Source of the DNA: Rhodospirillales bacterium
GTDB lineage: Bacteria > Pseudomonadota > Alphaproteobacteria > Acetobacterales > Acetobacteraceae
Reading direction: 5' to 3'
Length of the DNA: 47,835 nucleotides
Assembly (NCBI GenBank): GCA_025351925.1
Contig: JANXVC010000070.1
Location: 1 to 47,835, forward strand
Shown: positions 31,415 to 41,443 of the stretch, piece by piece
How positions within the stretch are numbered: position 1 is the first letter of the stretch
Layout: every line of letters begins with the position of its first letter
Program-made: the position numbers and the translations under genes
Notes under the pieces: generated by a model
Told to the model about the DNA's origin: nothing
Databases searched by the model: none
What the model saw: the letters and a program-made list of their open reading frames with translations, nothing else

Positions 31415-32946
31415 GCGCTCAATGCCAGCCAATGGCGGCCGTCCCGCTCCAGCAGCGCGTCCGCCGCCGCAGGGCCGCTGGTGCCCGCGGCGTAGGGCTG
31501 AACCTCGCTGTGCCCGGCCTCGATCTCATCCAGCATTGGCTGCACGACCGCCCAGCCGGCCTCCACGTTGTCGGCGCGCTGGAAGAACGTCGCGTCGCCG
31601 ATCATCACGTCATACAGCAGCGTCTCATACCCCGTGTTGGACGGCGTGTTGAAGTAGTCGGCATAGCGAAAATCCATCGCCACCCGGCCGAGCTGCAGTG
31701 TTGGACCTGGCACCTTGGCGCTGAAATTCAGCGTAATGCCCTCGCTCGGCTGCACGTGGATGACCATGGCGTTGGGCGTCAGCGCCTCGACCGGGGTGCT
31801 GCGGAACATCGCATGCGGCGCCTGCTTGAAGTGCACCACGATCTCGGTGCGCCGCACCGCCATGCGCTTGCCGGTCCGCACGTAGAACGGCACGCCGGCC
31901 CAGCGGAAATTGTCTATGTTGAGCCGCATGGCGATGTAGGTCTCGGTCGTGCTGTCGGCCGCCACGTCGGGCTCCTGCCGGTACCCCTGCGTGTCTTTGC
32001 CGCCCGAGGTGCCGGGCCCGTATTGGCCGCGCACCAGGTCCCGCGCGACCCGGCCGGTGTCGAGCGGCTTGACCGCCTGCAGCACCTTGGCTTTCTCCGC
32101 CCGCACCGCGTCGGCGTCGAAGCTGTTGGGCGGCTCCATCGCCGTCATCGCCAGCAGCTGGAACATGTGGTTCGGCACCATGTCGCGCAGCGCCCCAGTC
32201 GGCTCGTAGAACTTCGCCCGCCGCTCGACGCCCACCGTTTCGGCGGCGGTAATCTGCACATGGTCAATGTAATTGCGGTTCCACAGCGGCTCGAAGATGC
32301 CGTTGCTGAAGCGCAGCGCCATGAGGTTCTGCACTGTCTCCTTGCCCAGAAAATGGTCGATGCGGAACACCTGGCTCTCGTCCATCTTGGCGAGGATCAG
32401 CGCATTCAGCGCCTTGGCGCTGGCGAGGTCGTGGCCGAACGGCTTCTCGACCACCACGCGGCGGAAGGCATCGTCCGCCTCGGTCATCAGGCCGCTGTCC
32501 GCCAGATGGGTGAGCACGGGGGCGAAAAACCGGGCGGCGACGGCCAAGTAGAACACGCAGTTGCCGCTGACCCGCTGTTTTAGCGCGTCATAGGTGGCCG
32601 TGTCCTCGAAATCACCGGCCTGGTAGAACAGCCGGTCGCGCACCCAGCCCCACGCATCGGCGTTCAGCCCGTCCAGTGCCGACTCGCTGCCCTTGTCCGA
32701 CGCAAAGCCCTGGATCGTCTCGGTCAGGTCGGAGCGGTAGCCATTGTCGTCGCGCGCGACGCGGTCCACGCCGACCACGGTGAACCCCTCCTGCAGCAGC
32801 CCAGCCTGCTGCATGTTGTAAAGCGACGGCATCAGCAGCCGTTTCGTCAAGTCACCAGCGGCGCCGAAGATCACCAGGGTGCAAGACGGTGCCGGGTCGG
32901 CCTTCGCGAGGCCCTCGGGACCGGCGAGGGCGGCTGCGACGTCCAT
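31411..32946 (-). CDS. zwf: Glucose-6-phosphate 1-dehydrogenase
   Basis: 511 residues; oxidises glucose 6-phosphate to 6-phosphogluconolactone with NAD(P)+. The dinucleotide loop is [18 protein letters not shown], the EKPFGHDL strand follows, and the active-site signature is [14 protein letters not shown] with the catalytic His. [18 protein letters not shown] and [16 protein letters not shown] are conserved C-terminal blocks. The start is three bases after the gnd stop. This is the first committed step encoded in the operon. Confidence 0.98.
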   Translation of the reverse strand: MDVAAALAGPEGLAKADPAPSCTLVIFGAAGDLTKRLLMPSLYNMQQAGLLQEGFTVVGVDRVARDDNGYRSDLTETIQGFASDKGSESALDGLNADAWGWVRDRLFYQAGDFEDTATYDALKQRVSGNCVFYLAVAARFFAPVLTHLADSGLMTEADDAFRRVVVEKPFGHDLASAKALNALILAKMDESQVFRIDHFLGKETVQNLMALRFSNGIFEPLWNRNYIDHVQITAAETVGVERRAKFYEPTGALRDMVPNHMFQLLAMTAMEPPNSFDADAVRAEKAKVLQAVKPLDTGRVARDLVRGQYGPGTSGGKDTQGYRQEPDVAADSTTETYIAMRLNIDNFRWAGVPFYVRTGKRMAVRRTEIVVHFKQAPHAMFRSTPVEALTPNAMVIHVQPSEGITLNFSAKVPGPTLQLGRVAMDFRYADYFNTPSNTGYETLLYDVMIGDATFFQRADNVEAGWAVVQPMLDEIEAGHSEVQPYAAGTSGPAAADALLERDGRHWLALSA

Positions 32947-32949
32947 GGC

Positions 32950-33996
32950 TCAGGCTTCCCGCTCGTGTTCCTGCACCTTGACCGCCGGCGGCTGCTCTAC
33001 CGGCTGGGCGATGACGCCCGGGGTTGTCGGCTCGACGTGGCCGCCGAACCCGGCGCGCATCGCCGACAGCAGCTTGTTGGCGAAGCTGTGATGCCGCCGG
33101 CTCTCGAAGCGCGCGAACAGGCTGGCGGTGATCACCGGCGCCGGCACTGACTGCTCGACCGCCGCCTCGATCGTCCAGCGCCCCTCGCCGCTGTCGGCCA
33201 CCTCGCCCTGATACTCCGACAAATCGCCGTTCTTCGTCAGCGCGATGGACGTAAGGTCCAGCAGCCACGAGCTGACGACGCTGCCGCGGCGCCAGGTCTC
33301 TGCGACTTCGGCGACGTTGATGGTGAAGCGTTCGCTTTCAGGCAGCTCCTCAGAGTCCTTCGTTCGCAGGATATCGAAGCCCTCGGCGTAGGCCTGCATC
33401 ATCCCGTATTCGATGCCGTTATGCACCATCTTGACGAAGTGCCCGGCGCCGGCTGGGCCCGCGTGAATATAGCCCTGCTCCGAGCGCGGGTCGTGCCCCT
33501 CCCGCTCCGGGGTGCGCTCGATCGTGCCAATGCCGGGGGCCAATGTCGCAAAGATCGGGTTGAGCCGCTCCACCGCCGCCTTCTCGCCGCCAATCATCAT
33601 GCAATAGCCGCGCTCGATCCCCCAAATGCCGCCCGACGTGCCGACGTCAACATACGTGATGCCCTTGGCACTCAGCTCCTTTGCACGGCGGATGTCGTCC
33701 TTGTAGTAGGTATTACCGCCGTCGATGATGGTGTCGCCGCTCTCCAGCAGGTCGGCGAGGTCCGCCTCCGTCGCCTCGGTGATCTTGCCCGCCGGCAGCA
33801 TCACCCAGATGGCGCGCGGCGGCGTGAGCTTCGCCACCATGTCCTTGAGGCCGCTGGACGGCGCCGCGCCCTTATCCGCCAGGCCGTGCACCGCGGCCTC
33901 GTTCCGGTCATACACCACGGCGCGGTGCCCGGCACGCATCAGGCGCTGGCTGATGTTGCCGCCCATGCGGCCGAGGCCGATGATCCCAATTTCCAT
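32950..33996 (-). CDS. gnd: 6-phosphogluconate dehydrogenase, short decarboxylating type
   Basis: 348 residues, shorter than the about 470 of the E. coli enzyme and typical of the GntZ/YqeC type found in Acetobacteraceae. It converts 6-phosphogluconate to ribulose 5-phosphate and CO2. The Rossmann loop is [17 protein letters not shown]; the substrate site has [19 protein letters not shown] and [19 protein letters not shown] with the catalytic Lys. The start follows the tal-pgi stop by 12 bases, with GGGAGCGGAG before the ATG overlapping that region. Short forms often prefer NAD+; cofactor choice here is not proven. Confidence 0.97.
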   Translation of the reverse strand: MEIGIIGLGRMGGNISQRLMRAGHRAVVYDRNEAAVHGLADKGAAPSSGLKDMVAKLTPPRAIWVMLPAGKITEATEADLADLLESGDTIIDGGNTYYKDDIRRAKELSAKGITYVDVGTSGGIWGIERGYCMMIGGEKAAVERLNPIFATLAPGIGTIERTPEREGHDPRSEQGYIHAGPAGAGHFVKMVHNGIEYGMMQAYAEGFDILRTKDSEELPESERFTINVAEVAETWRRGSVVSSWLLDLTSIALTKNGDLSEYQGEVADSGEGRWTIEAAVEQSVPAPVITASLFARFESRRHHSFANKLLSAMRAGFGGHVEPTTPGVIAQPVEQPPAVKVQEHEREA

Positions 33997-34008
33997 GGCT
34001 CCGCTCCC

Positions 34009-36849
34009 TTACAGCGCCGCATCCACGGCACGCGCCAGCCGCGCCAGCCCGGCATCCACGTCCGCGCCCAAATGCACCCGCAGCGCCCGCCGGCCGCGCT
34101 CCGCCAGCACGTCGAAGTCGCCGCGCGCCTGCGCCGCCTTCACCGTGCCGAAGCTGAACTTTTCCCCAGGCACGGCCAAATCCTTCGCATCGTCCGCGGT
34201 GATCTGCAGCACGACGCCGCTGTTGGGTCCGCCTTTATAGGCCTGGCCCGTCGAGTGCAGGAACCGCGGGCCGAACCCCACGCAGGTCGCCACGTGCTTC
34301 GCGTCGCGGATGCGGGTACGCAGCTTACGCAGTGCCTCGATATGCGCCGGATTGCGGTCGATATAGGCCAGCAGCGCCACATAGTCGCCCGGCCCCGCCC
34401 GGCCCAGATGCGCCTTGATGACGTCGTCGAGGCTCTCCTGCCGCAGCGCGTCCTGGTCACGCGGGTCGGTGAACAGCTTGATCCCGTCCGAGATCAGGAA
34501 TGGCGCCTCGTCCGGCAGCTTGCCGGTGGCGGCGTAGGCGTCGGTCAGCTTCTTCGTCTCAATCTTGCTCGCCTCGACGTCCGGCTGATCGAAGGCGTTG
34601 ATGCCGATGATGGCGCCCGCGACCGCGGTGGCGAACTCCCAAAGGAAGAACTGCTGCGCCACCTGCATCGTGCTCGGCAGCGACAGGCGCACGACCGGCT
34701 GACCGGCCTGTTCCAGCGCGGCCACCGCCGCATCCTGCGCGGCGTCTGGTGCAGTGGTCAGGCGCAGGTATGCAAAAACCCGGTCCTGCCCATAGGCGCC
34801 GGGCGCGCCCAACGGCTCATCGTCCACCGGCACGATGCCGTGGCCCTGCTTGCCGGTGCTCTCGGCCAGAAGCTGCTCCAGCCAGGCGCCCATGTCGGCG
34901 ATCCCTGGGCTCGCGATGATCGTCACCTTGTCGCGTCCGGCCTTGGCGGCGGTGCCTAGGATCGCACCGAGCTGCATCCCGGGGTTCTCGTCCGGCGGCG
35001 TTCCGGCGTCGCAGGTCCGCACCATCAGCGCGGCCGAGTGCAGGAACGCCTTGAGGTCCAGCCCCATCGCAGCGGCCGGGACCATGCCGAAATTGGACAG
35101 CACGGAGTAGCGGCCGCCGATCGTCGGATCGCCCATGAACACCTGCCGGAAGCCGTCGGCCTCCGCCACATGCTGCATCTTCGACCCGGGATCGGTCACG
35201 GCGACGAAGTGCCGGCCCGCCTTGTCGCCGACCGCCTTCTGCATGGCGTCCCAGAAATACGCCTTGAAGATGTTCGGCTCCAGCGTGCCGCCGGACTTGC
35301 TGCTGACGATGCAAAGGGTCCGCTTCAGGTCCACACGGGCGTGCAGCGCCGTAACCTGCGCCGGGTCGGTGCTGTCGAGGATCAGCAGCTCGGGGAAGCC
35401 GGCCTGTTTGCCAAAGGTCTCGGCTAGCACCTCCGGCCCAAGGCTTGATCCGCCCATGCCCAACAGCAGAATATGCTGGAAGCCCTCGGCCTTGATCTCG
35501 TCCTGGAACGCCTGCAGCGCCGGCAGGTCGGCTGCGCGATCATCGACCACGCGCAGCCAGCCGAGCCACTTCGCCTCGTCCGCGCCGCTCCACAGGCTCG
35601 CGTCATGCGCCCAGAGGTCGCGCAGCTTGCCGTGCTTGCGCCAGTCCTCCAGCGTCGTCTTGACCTCGCCCGCCAGCGGCTCCGGCAGCATCGCCTGCAT
35701 GCCGCTCAGCTTGTCGCCCAGCATGGCAGTGCGCTTCGCCGCCACCGAGCCCAGCAGCTTGTCGGCTGCCGCGGCAAACATCTCGACGCCGTCGGCCACC
35801 AGCTTTGTGGTCACCTCGTCCAGCCCCAGCTTGTGCGCCTCCGCCGCAGCCATCACGGCCCGGGCATCCTCGACGCCTTCGGTCAGGCTGGCGCGCGGGT
35901 GGCCGTGGTCGCGGAAGGCGTCCATCGTCGCTGGCGGGATGGTGTTCACCGTGTCGGGGCCGATCAGCTCTTCGACGTACAGCACGTCGCTATACGCCTT
36001 GTCCTTCACCCCGGTGCTGGCCCAGAGCAGCCGCTGCGGCAGCGCGCCGGCCGCCGCGAGCTTTTGCCAGCGCGGGCCGGCAATCAGGCCAAGATAGGTT
36101 TGGTACGCCATCTTGGCGTTGGCGATCGCCACCTTGCCGCGCAGCGCGGACAACGCGGTCTCGCCGCCCTTAATGCGGTCGTCGATACGCTTGTCGATCA
36201 CCGCGTCGATGCGGCTGACGAAGAAGCTCGCGACGCTGGCGACATTGGCGACGCTGCCGCCCTGCGCCATCCGGTCTTCAAGCCCGGCGATGAACGCCTC
36301 CGCCACCGCCTCGTATGCGCTTTGCCCGAACAGCAAGGTCACGTTGATGTTCAGCCCCTCGCTGATCAGGGTGCGGATCGCCGCCACGCCTTTGTCGGTG
36401 CCGGGCACCTTCACCATGAGGTTCTCGCGTCCCACGGCCTGCCACAGCCGCCGGGCCTCCGCCACAGTCTCGTCGGTATGCAGCGCCAGGTATGGCGAGA
36501 CCTCCAGGCTGACGTAGCCGTCCACCTTGCCGGTCGCCTCGTAAACCGGCCGCATCAGGTCGCACGCCTGCTGGATGTCCTCGATCGCCAGCGCCTCGTA
36601 GATGTCGAGCGCGTCATGGTCGCCCCGCTCGGCCAACTGCTTGAACCCAGCGTCGTAGTCCGTGCCCTCGCCCATCGCCTTTTGGAAAATGCTGGGATTG
36701 GAGGTGATGCCCTTCAGCCCGTCGCGGTCGATCAGCGTCTGCAGGCTGCCGTCCTGGGTAAAGCTGCGCTGGATGAAGTCGAGCCACGGACTCTGGCCGA
36801 AGCCCTCAAGCTGCTTGAGAGCGTTGCTGGTTACTTGCTGGGTGTCCAT
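34009..36849 (-). CDS. tal-pgi: Bifunctional transaldolase / glucose-6-phosphate isomerase
   Basis: 946 residues, two enzymes in one chain. Residues 1 to about 370 are transaldolase: GLKGITSNPSIFQKAM, then LMVKVPGTDKG with the Schiff-base Lys near 147, and NVTLLFGQSAYEAVAEAF. Residues of about 385 onward are phosphoglucose isomerase: HILLLGMGGSSLGPEVLAET, CIVSSKSGGTLEPNIFKAYF, GRYSVLSNFGMVPAAAMG and a C-terminal IGINAFDQPDVEASK. The fusion is known from Acetobacteraceae such as Gluconobacter and is a main clue to the host. It starts two bases after the tkt stop. Confidence 0.97.
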   Translation of the reverse strand: MDTQQVTSNALKQLEGFGQSPWLDFIQRSFTQDGSLQTLIDRDGLKGITSNPSIFQKAMGEGTDYDAGFKQLAERGDHDALDIYEALAIEDIQQACDLMRPVYEATGKVDGYVSLEVSPYLALHTDETVAEARRLWQAVGRENLMVKVPGTDKGVAAIRTLISEGLNINVTLLFGQSAYEAVAEAFIAGLEDRMAQGGSVANVASVASFFVSRIDAVIDKRIDDRIKGGETALSALRGKVAIANAKMAYQTYLGLIAGPRWQKLAAAGALPQRLLWASTGVKDKAYSDVLYVEELIGPDTVNTIPPATMDAFRDHGHPRASLTEGVEDARAVMAAAEAHKLGLDEVTTKLVADGVEMFAAAADKLLGSVAAKRTAMLGDKLSGMQAMLPEPLAGEVKTTLEDWRKHGKLRDLWAHDASLWSGADEAKWLGWLRVVDDRAADLPALQAFQDEIKAEGFQHILLLGMGGSSLGPEVLAETFGKQAGFPELLILDSTDPAQVTALHARVDLKRTLCIVSSKSGGTLEPNIFKAYFWDAMQKAVGDKAGRHFVAVTDPGSKMQHVAEADGFRQVFMGDPTIGGRYSVLSNFGMVPAAAMGLDLKAFLHSAALMVRTCDAGTPPDENPGMQLGAILGTAAKAGRDKVTIIASPGIADMGAWLEQLLAESTGKQGHGIVPVDDEPLGAPGAYGQDRVFAYLRLTTAPDAAQDAAVAALEQAGQPVVRLSLPSTMQVAQQFFLWEFATAVAGAIIGINAFDQPDVEASKIETKKLTDAYAATGKLPDEAPFLISDGIKLFTDPRDQDALRQESLDDVIKAHLGRAGPGDYVALLAYIDRNPAHIEALRKLRTRIRDAKHVATCVGFGPRFLHSTGQAYKGGPNSGVVLQITADDAKDLAVPGEKFSFGTVKAAQARGDFDVLAERGRRALRVHLGADVDAGLARLARAVDAAL

Positions 36850-36851
36850 GA

Positions 36852-38948
36852 CTAGTCCCCTTTGCTGCGTTTCGCCTGGCTGCGTGCGGCGTCCAGCACC
36901 TTCTCGGGCGTGAAGCCGAACTTCTTCAACAACTCGGCCGCCGGAGCGCTGGCGCCGAAGCTGTGCATGCCGATCACCTCGCCGCCCCAGCCGACATAGC
37001 GGTCCCAGCCAAGAGCCGAGCCCTGCTCCACCGCCACCCGGCCCACGACCGAGTGCGGCAGGATGCTGTCGCGGTACGCCGCGTCCTGGCTCTCAAACAG
37101 CTCCCAGCTCGGCATCGACACCACGCGGGAGCGCACGCCCTCCGCCTTCAGCGTCTCATGCGCGCCGATGCACAGCGACAGCTCGCTGCCGGTGCCGATC
37201 AGGATGACGTCGGGCGTCCCGTCGCACTCCGCCACCACATAGGCGCCGCGCGCCAGCCCGGCGGCGGGCTGATACTTGTCACGGTCGAGCGTCGGCAGCG
37301 CCTGGCGGCTCAGGATCAGCGAGACCGGCTTGTCCTCCATATGCATGGCAACGCGCCAGGCCTCCGCGACCTCGTTCGCGTCGGCGGGCCGGATCACCAC
37401 CATGCCGGGCACCGAGCGCAGCGCGATGAGCTGCTCGATCGGCTGGTGCGTCGGGCCGTCCTCGCCCACGCCGATGCTGTCGTGGGTGAAGATATAGATG
37501 ACCGGCAGCTCCATGATCGCCGCGAGCCGGATCGGCGGCTTCATGTAGTCGCTGAAGATCAGGAACCCCGAGCCATACGCCCGCATGCCGCTCAGTGCGA
37601 TGCCGTTGCAGATCGAGCCCATGGCGTGCTCGCGGATGCCGAAGTGCAGGTTGCGGCCGCCGTAGTTGTCCGCCTCGAAGCTGCCGGCGCCCTGGAACGT
37701 CAGGTTGGACTTGGTGGACGGCGCCAGGTCGGCAGCGCCGCCGATCAGCCATGGCACGTGCGGCGCGATGGCGTTCAGCACCTTCTGCGAGCTGTCCCGC
37801 GTCGCCAGGCCCTTGGCGTCCGCCGGGAACACCGGGATGTCGGCATCCCAGCCGGCCGGCAGCTCGTGATGATCCATATGGTCGAGCTCGGCCGCAAGGT
37901 CCGGATACTCGGCGCGGTAGCGGGTCAGCATGTCCATCCAGGCGGTGCGCAGCCGGTGGCCACGGGCGCCCATGCCCTTGTCGAAGTGCTCGCGAACGCC
38001 GGGCGGCACCAGGAATTGCGCGTCCTCCGGCCAGCCGTAGTTGCGCTTGGCGGCGCGGATCTCCTCGTCGCCCAGCGGCTCGCCGTGCGCCTCACGGGTG
38101 CCCTGTTTTTTCGGCGCGCCGTAGCCGATGACGCTGTGCACCACGATGAAGGTCGGACGGTCGGTGACGCCCTCGGCCTCACGCAGCGCCTGCAGCGTCG
38201 CATTGGTGTCGTTCGCGTCGTCCACGTGCAGCACGTGCCAGCCATAGGCGGCGAAGCGGGCGCCTACGTCCTCGCTGAACGCCAGGTTGGTCGCACCCTC
38301 GATGGTGATGAGGTTGCTGTCGTAAATCCACACGAGGTTCGACAGCTTGAGGTGTGCTGCGGTGCTGGCGGCCTCGCCGCTCACGCCCTCCATCATGTCG
38401 CCGTCGCCGGCCAGCGCATAGACCCGGTAGTCGTACAGCGGAAAGCCCGGCTTGTTGTAGCGGTTGGCGAACCAGCGCTGCGCCATCGCCATGCCGACGC
38501 TGTTGGCGACGCCTTGGCCCAGCGGCCCCGTCGTGGTCTCCACGCCCGAGGTATAGCTATACTCCGGATGGCCCGGCGTCACGCTGCTGAGCTGGCGGAA
38601 CTGCTTGATGTCGTCGAGCGACACCGCCTCGGCGTCGGTTGGGCCGTGCTCGCCGATGCGGCGGGTGCCCGACAGATGCAGCAGCGAGTACAGCAGCATC
38701 GAGGCGTGGCCGACCGACAGCACGAAGCGGTCGCGGTTGGGCCAGGTCGGATCCGTGGGGTCGAAGCGCAGGAGGTCCTGCCACAGCGTGTAGGCGACCG
38801 GCGCCAGCGCCATCGGCGTGCCGGGATGGCCCGACTTGGCTTTCTGCACCGCATCCATCGACAGGGTGCGGATCGTGTCGATGCACAGTTTGTCGATGCT
38901 GGCTTGCCCGCCCCCAACCTGTGCCACCTTGTCGCCGTCTGCTGCCAT
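36852..38948 (-). CDS. tkt: Transketolase
   Basis: 698 residues; a thiamine-diphosphate enzyme moving two-carbon units between sugar phosphates. Landmarks are [21 protein letters not shown] at the N-terminus, the TPP motif [37 protein letters not shown], and the C-terminal [20 protein letters not shown]. It is the first gene of the ten-gene pentose phosphate operon. AGGGAAG lies upstream of the ATG, and a promoter should lie in the 38949-39382 gap, although I could not place -10/-35 boxes with confidence. Confidence 0.98.
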   Translation of the reverse strand: MAADGDKVAQVGGGQASIDKLCIDTIRTLSMDAVQKAKSGHPGTPMALAPVAYTLWQDLLRFDPTDPTWPNRDRFVLSVGHASMLLYSLLHLSGTRRIGEHGPTDAEAVSLDDIKQFRQLSSVTPGHPEYSYTSGVETTTGPLGQGVANSVGMAMAQRWFANRYNKPGFPLYDYRVYALAGDGDMMEGVSGEAASTAAHLKLSNLVWIYDSNLITIEGATNLAFSEDVGARFAAYGWHVLHVDDANDTNATLQALREAEGVTDRPTFIVVHSVIGYGAPKKQGTREAHGEPLGDEEIRAAKRNYGWPEDAQFLVPPGVREHFDKGMGARGHRLRTAWMDMLTRYRAEYPDLAAELDHMDHHELPAGWDADIPVFPADAKGLATRDSSQKVLNAIAPHVPWLIGGAADLAPSTKSNLTFQGAGSFEADNYGGRNLHFGIREHAMGSICNGIALSGMRAYGSGFLIFSDYMKPPIRLAAIMELPVIYIFTHDSIGVGEDGPTHQPIEQLIALRSVPGMVVIRPADANEVAEAWRVAMHMEDKPVSLILSRQALPTLDRDKYQPAAGLARGAYVVAECDGTPDVILIGTGSELSLCIGAHETLKAEGVRSRVVSMPSWELFESQDAAYRDSILPHSVVGRVAVEQGSALGWDRYVGWGGEVIGMHSFGASAPAAELLKKFGFTPEKVLDAARSQAKRSKGD

Positions 38949-39382
38949 GTGCTGCTTCCCTAAAACTGGACTGGGGCGGGTCGGCCGTGCAACCCGGTAT
39001 AGCAGGGGTGCTGGCGATCCCGCCGATGCGGATTGATAATGGGCCCGATGCCGTTCGGCACTGGGCGAATACTCCCTTTCGAGATGATGACTCCTCTGGA
39101 GCCGAAAATAAAGCTGGCCGTTGCAGCCGAGGCATCGATGGGGTGCGGCCGCTCTCCGGCAACGTGCCCGTGCGACTGTCGGTTGCGTGTGTCAGTCCGA
39201 TGAACCTTGCACCAAACGGCGCCGGTTGCCACCCTCCTGGACTGCCTCACGTTTATGCCCAGGCTTCCTCACGTTTATGTAGAGTGCTTCCCCATGCCAA
39301 AGTTGTTCCAGTGACGCCTCCCGCATTGGCGACCGTCTCCAGCGTTGCCCACACGGTTCCGGCGCCTGTCACGCCGCCCAGC
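38949..39382. other. 434-base gap between tkt and the MATE gene
   Basis: The gap lies between divergent genes, so it should hold promoters in both directions. I see no coding region: the open frames here lack any family motif and the codon bias of the neighbours. The only clear structure is a pair of 13-bp direct repeats (39245-39279) close to the MATE side. No RNA gene or strong hairpin was recognised. Confidence 0.5.
39245..39279 (+). repeat. Two 13-bp direct repeats, 22-base period
   Basis: CCTCACGTTTATG occurs at 39245-39257 and again at 39267-39279. The 22-base spacing is close to two helical turns, so both copies face the same side of the DNA. They sit about 100-140 bases before the MATE start and may bind a regulator in tandem. 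Confidence 0.45.
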
Positions 39383-40708
39383 ATGACGATCGGCCCGGTT
39401 GGCGGCATCCTGCTGCGGCTCACCTTGCCGATGCTCGGTGCCCTGCTGGCGATGATCGGCTATTCGGTCGCGGAGACCTGGTTCATCGCCCGACTGGGCC
39501 CCCAAGCGCTGGCGGCGGTCAGCTTCACCTTCCCAGTCACCATGGTGGTCATCAGCCTGGCGATCGGCCTCGGCGCCGGCACCTCGGCCGTGGTGGCGCG
39601 GGCGCTTGGCGCTGGTGAGGCAGCGGCCGGCGCCTTGGTCATCGACGCCATGCTGCTGACCGCGATCATGGCTTCGGTCGCGCTGCTGCTGGGCGAGCTC
39701 ACGCTGTATCCGCTGTTCCGTGCCCTGGGTGCGCCCGAGAATCTGCTGCCGCTGATCGCCGGCTATCTGCACGTCTGGTTTCCGGCGGCCGGGGTGTTCA
39801 TGGTCGCGATGGTTGGGCTCAGCGCCGCGCGCGCCGCGGGCGACGCGAAGTTTCAGGGGATCGCCATGGCCGGGTCGGCAGCTTTGAACCTGGCCATAGC
39901 GACGCCGGCGATCTTTGGTATAGGCGGGTTGCCGGGTTTGGGCCTGCCCGGTGCCGCGGTGGCGAACGGGCTTGCATGGGGGCCGCTGCTGGCCGCGACG
40001 CTGTGGCGGCTGCGATGGCACGGCATGCTGCATGACGGGCTGCCCAGCACGGCCCGCTTCATGGCGTCGGCACGCCGCATCCTGCATGTCGGGCTGCCGG
40101 CGGCGGGCAGCAACACGATCATTCCGGTCTCGGGCGCGATCGTCACCGCGATCCTGGCAGCCTACGGCGCGAAGGCGGTGGCCGGGTTCGGGGTGGCGGG
40201 ACGGATCGAGAGCCTGTCCATGATCGCATTTCTCGCGCTGTCGGCGGTGATGAACCCGTTTGCCGGGCAGAACGCCGGTGCTGACCGGCTGGACCGGGTG
40301 CGGACGGCGGTCCTTGGCAGCTTTGCATTTTGCATGGGCCTCGGGGCCGTGCTGGCCGTCGTGCTATGGCTGGCGGGGCCGCGGATCGCCGGAGCATTTA
40401 CCGGGGACACGGAGGTCGCGGGGGTGATCGCGGCCTATCTCGCCGTCGTGCCGATCAGCTACGGCGCGGCGGGGATCATTGCGGTGGCGAACTCGGCGTT
40501 CAACGGGCTGAACCGGCCGGGGGCAGCGGTGCTGATCTCGGTCGCACGGACCATGCTGGTGAACGTGCCGGTGGCATGGCTGGGCGGCCGGCTGTTCGGC
40601 GCCTATGGCGTGTTTCTTGGCGTCTGCGTGGCGAATCTGCTAGTAGGCGGCTGGGCAGCCTGGTGGATGTGGCGTGCAACGGCGCCTGACCGGCAGATGG
40701 CCCAGTAG
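39383..40708 (+). CDS. MATE-family multidrug/cation antiporter
   Basis: 441 residues and about 12 TMs in the inner membrane. Landmarks are ILLRLTLPMLGALLAMIGYSVAETWFIARLGP (read in two parts: TM1 and the following loop), VGLSAARAAGDAKFQGIAM in the first bundle, and the symmetric second half with MIAFLALSAVMNPFAGQNAGA and ANSAFNGLNRPGAAVLIS. The start is uncertain: ATG 39383 gives a normal N-terminus; GTG 39311 would add 24 residues. It exports drugs or organic cations by Na+ or H+ exchange; the substrate is unknown. It is transcribed with chaC downstream. Confidence 0.9.
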   Translation: MTIGPVGGILLRLTLPMLGALLAMIGYSVAETWFIARLGPQALAAVSFTFPVTMVVISLAIGLGAGTSAVVARALGAGEAAAGALVIDAMLLTAIMASVALLLGELTLYPLFRALGAPENLLPLIAGYLHVWFPAAGVFMVAMVGLSAARAAGDAKFQGIAMAGSAALNLAIATPAIFGIGGLPGLGLPGAAVANGLAWGPLLAATLWRLRWHGMLHDGLPSTARFMASARRILHVGLPAAGSNTIIPVSGAIVTAILAAYGAKAVAGFGVAGRIESLSMIAFLALSAVMNPFAGQNAGADRLDRVRTAVLGSFAFCMGLGAVLAVVLWLAGPRIAGAFTGDTEVAGVIAAYLAVVPISYGAAGIIAVANSAFNGLNRPGAAVLISVARTMLVNVPVAWLGGRLFGAYGVFLGVCVANLLVGGWAAWWMWRATAPDRQMAQ

Positions 40709-40724
40709 TTGCAAGGCATCAATT

Positions 40725-41438
40725 GTGACCAAGGATACCCACGTGATCACCCGCGAGGCGCTGCGGGATGACGCCATGCGCCGCATTGTCGCCGCCACAG
40801 CGCCCGACATGCGCATCCTCACCGACGAGGAGCGCGCGGCGTCGCTGGGCGCGACCCTGGCCCAGCGGCCGCATGCCGGCGACGGGGTTTGGCTGTTCGC
40901 CTACGGCTCGCTGATCTGGAACCCGGCGCTGCATTTCGATCAGCGGCGCCTTGCCCGCGTGCATGGCTGGCACCGCTCATTCTGCCTTTCGACCCAGGCC
41001 GGGCGCGGCACGCCCTCGAACCCCGGCCTGGTGCTGGGCCTCGACCGCGGGGGCGCCTGCATTGGTGCGGCGTTCCATGTGCCGGAGCATCTTATCACCG
41101 ATGAGCTATCGCTGCTCTGGCGGCGCGAAATGCTATCCGGCAGCTACCATCCCCGCTGGGTGCGCGTTTGCGGCGCCGACCGGGTGCCGTTTGGCCACGC
41201 CATCGCCTTCACCATCCATCGCGACGGCGAGCACTACGTGGGCGGCCTCGCGCGGGAGGACGTGGTGCGGCGCCTGGCTTCGGCCTGCGGCGCGCTGGGC
41301 AGCTCGGCCGATTACCTGTTCCGCACGCGGGACGGCCTGCGCTCGCTCGGCATCTGCGACAAGGGGATCGAGGACCTGGCGCGTCGGGTGGAATGCGCCT
41401 GCGCCCCCTCGACGGCCGATCCGTCCATCGCCATCTGA
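40725..41438 (+). CDS. chaC: Gamma-glutamylcyclotransferase, ChaC type
   Basis: About 237 residues from GTG 40725 (GTG 40743, preceded by AAGGA, is an alternative). ChaC enzymes cleave glutathione to 5-oxoproline and Cys-Gly. The substrate loop [18 protein letters not shown] carries the YGSL motif; [33 protein letters not shown] and [16 protein letters not shown] are conserved blocks. It begins 16 bases after the MATE stop and ends five bases before uvrB, so the three may be co-transcribed. Confidence 0.93.
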   Translation: MTKDTHVITREALRDDAMRRIVAATAPDMRILTDEERAASLGATLAQRPHAGDGVWLFAYGSLIWNPALHFDQRRLARVHGWHRSFCLSTQAGRGTPSNPGLVLGLDRGGACIGAAFHVPEHLITDELSLLWRREMLSGSYHPRWVRVCGADRVPFGHAIAFTIHRDGEHYVGGLAREDVVRRLASACGALGSSADYLFRTRDGLRSLGICDKGIEDLARRVECACAPSTADPSIAI

Positions 41439-41443
41439 CGCAT

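Noticed and set aside
33421-34959. 512-codon plus-strand frame across gnd and tal-pgi
   Set aside because: It crosses two well-supported genes antisense and shows no motif.
36963-38963. 666-codon plus-strand frame opposite transketolase
   Set aside because: Rich in His, Arg, Gln and Ala without domains; transketolase on the other strand is unmistakable.
38949-39382. Small minus-strand frame of about 96 codons in the tkt-MATE gap
   Set aside because: No motif, no ribosome site of note, and composition unlike nearby genes.
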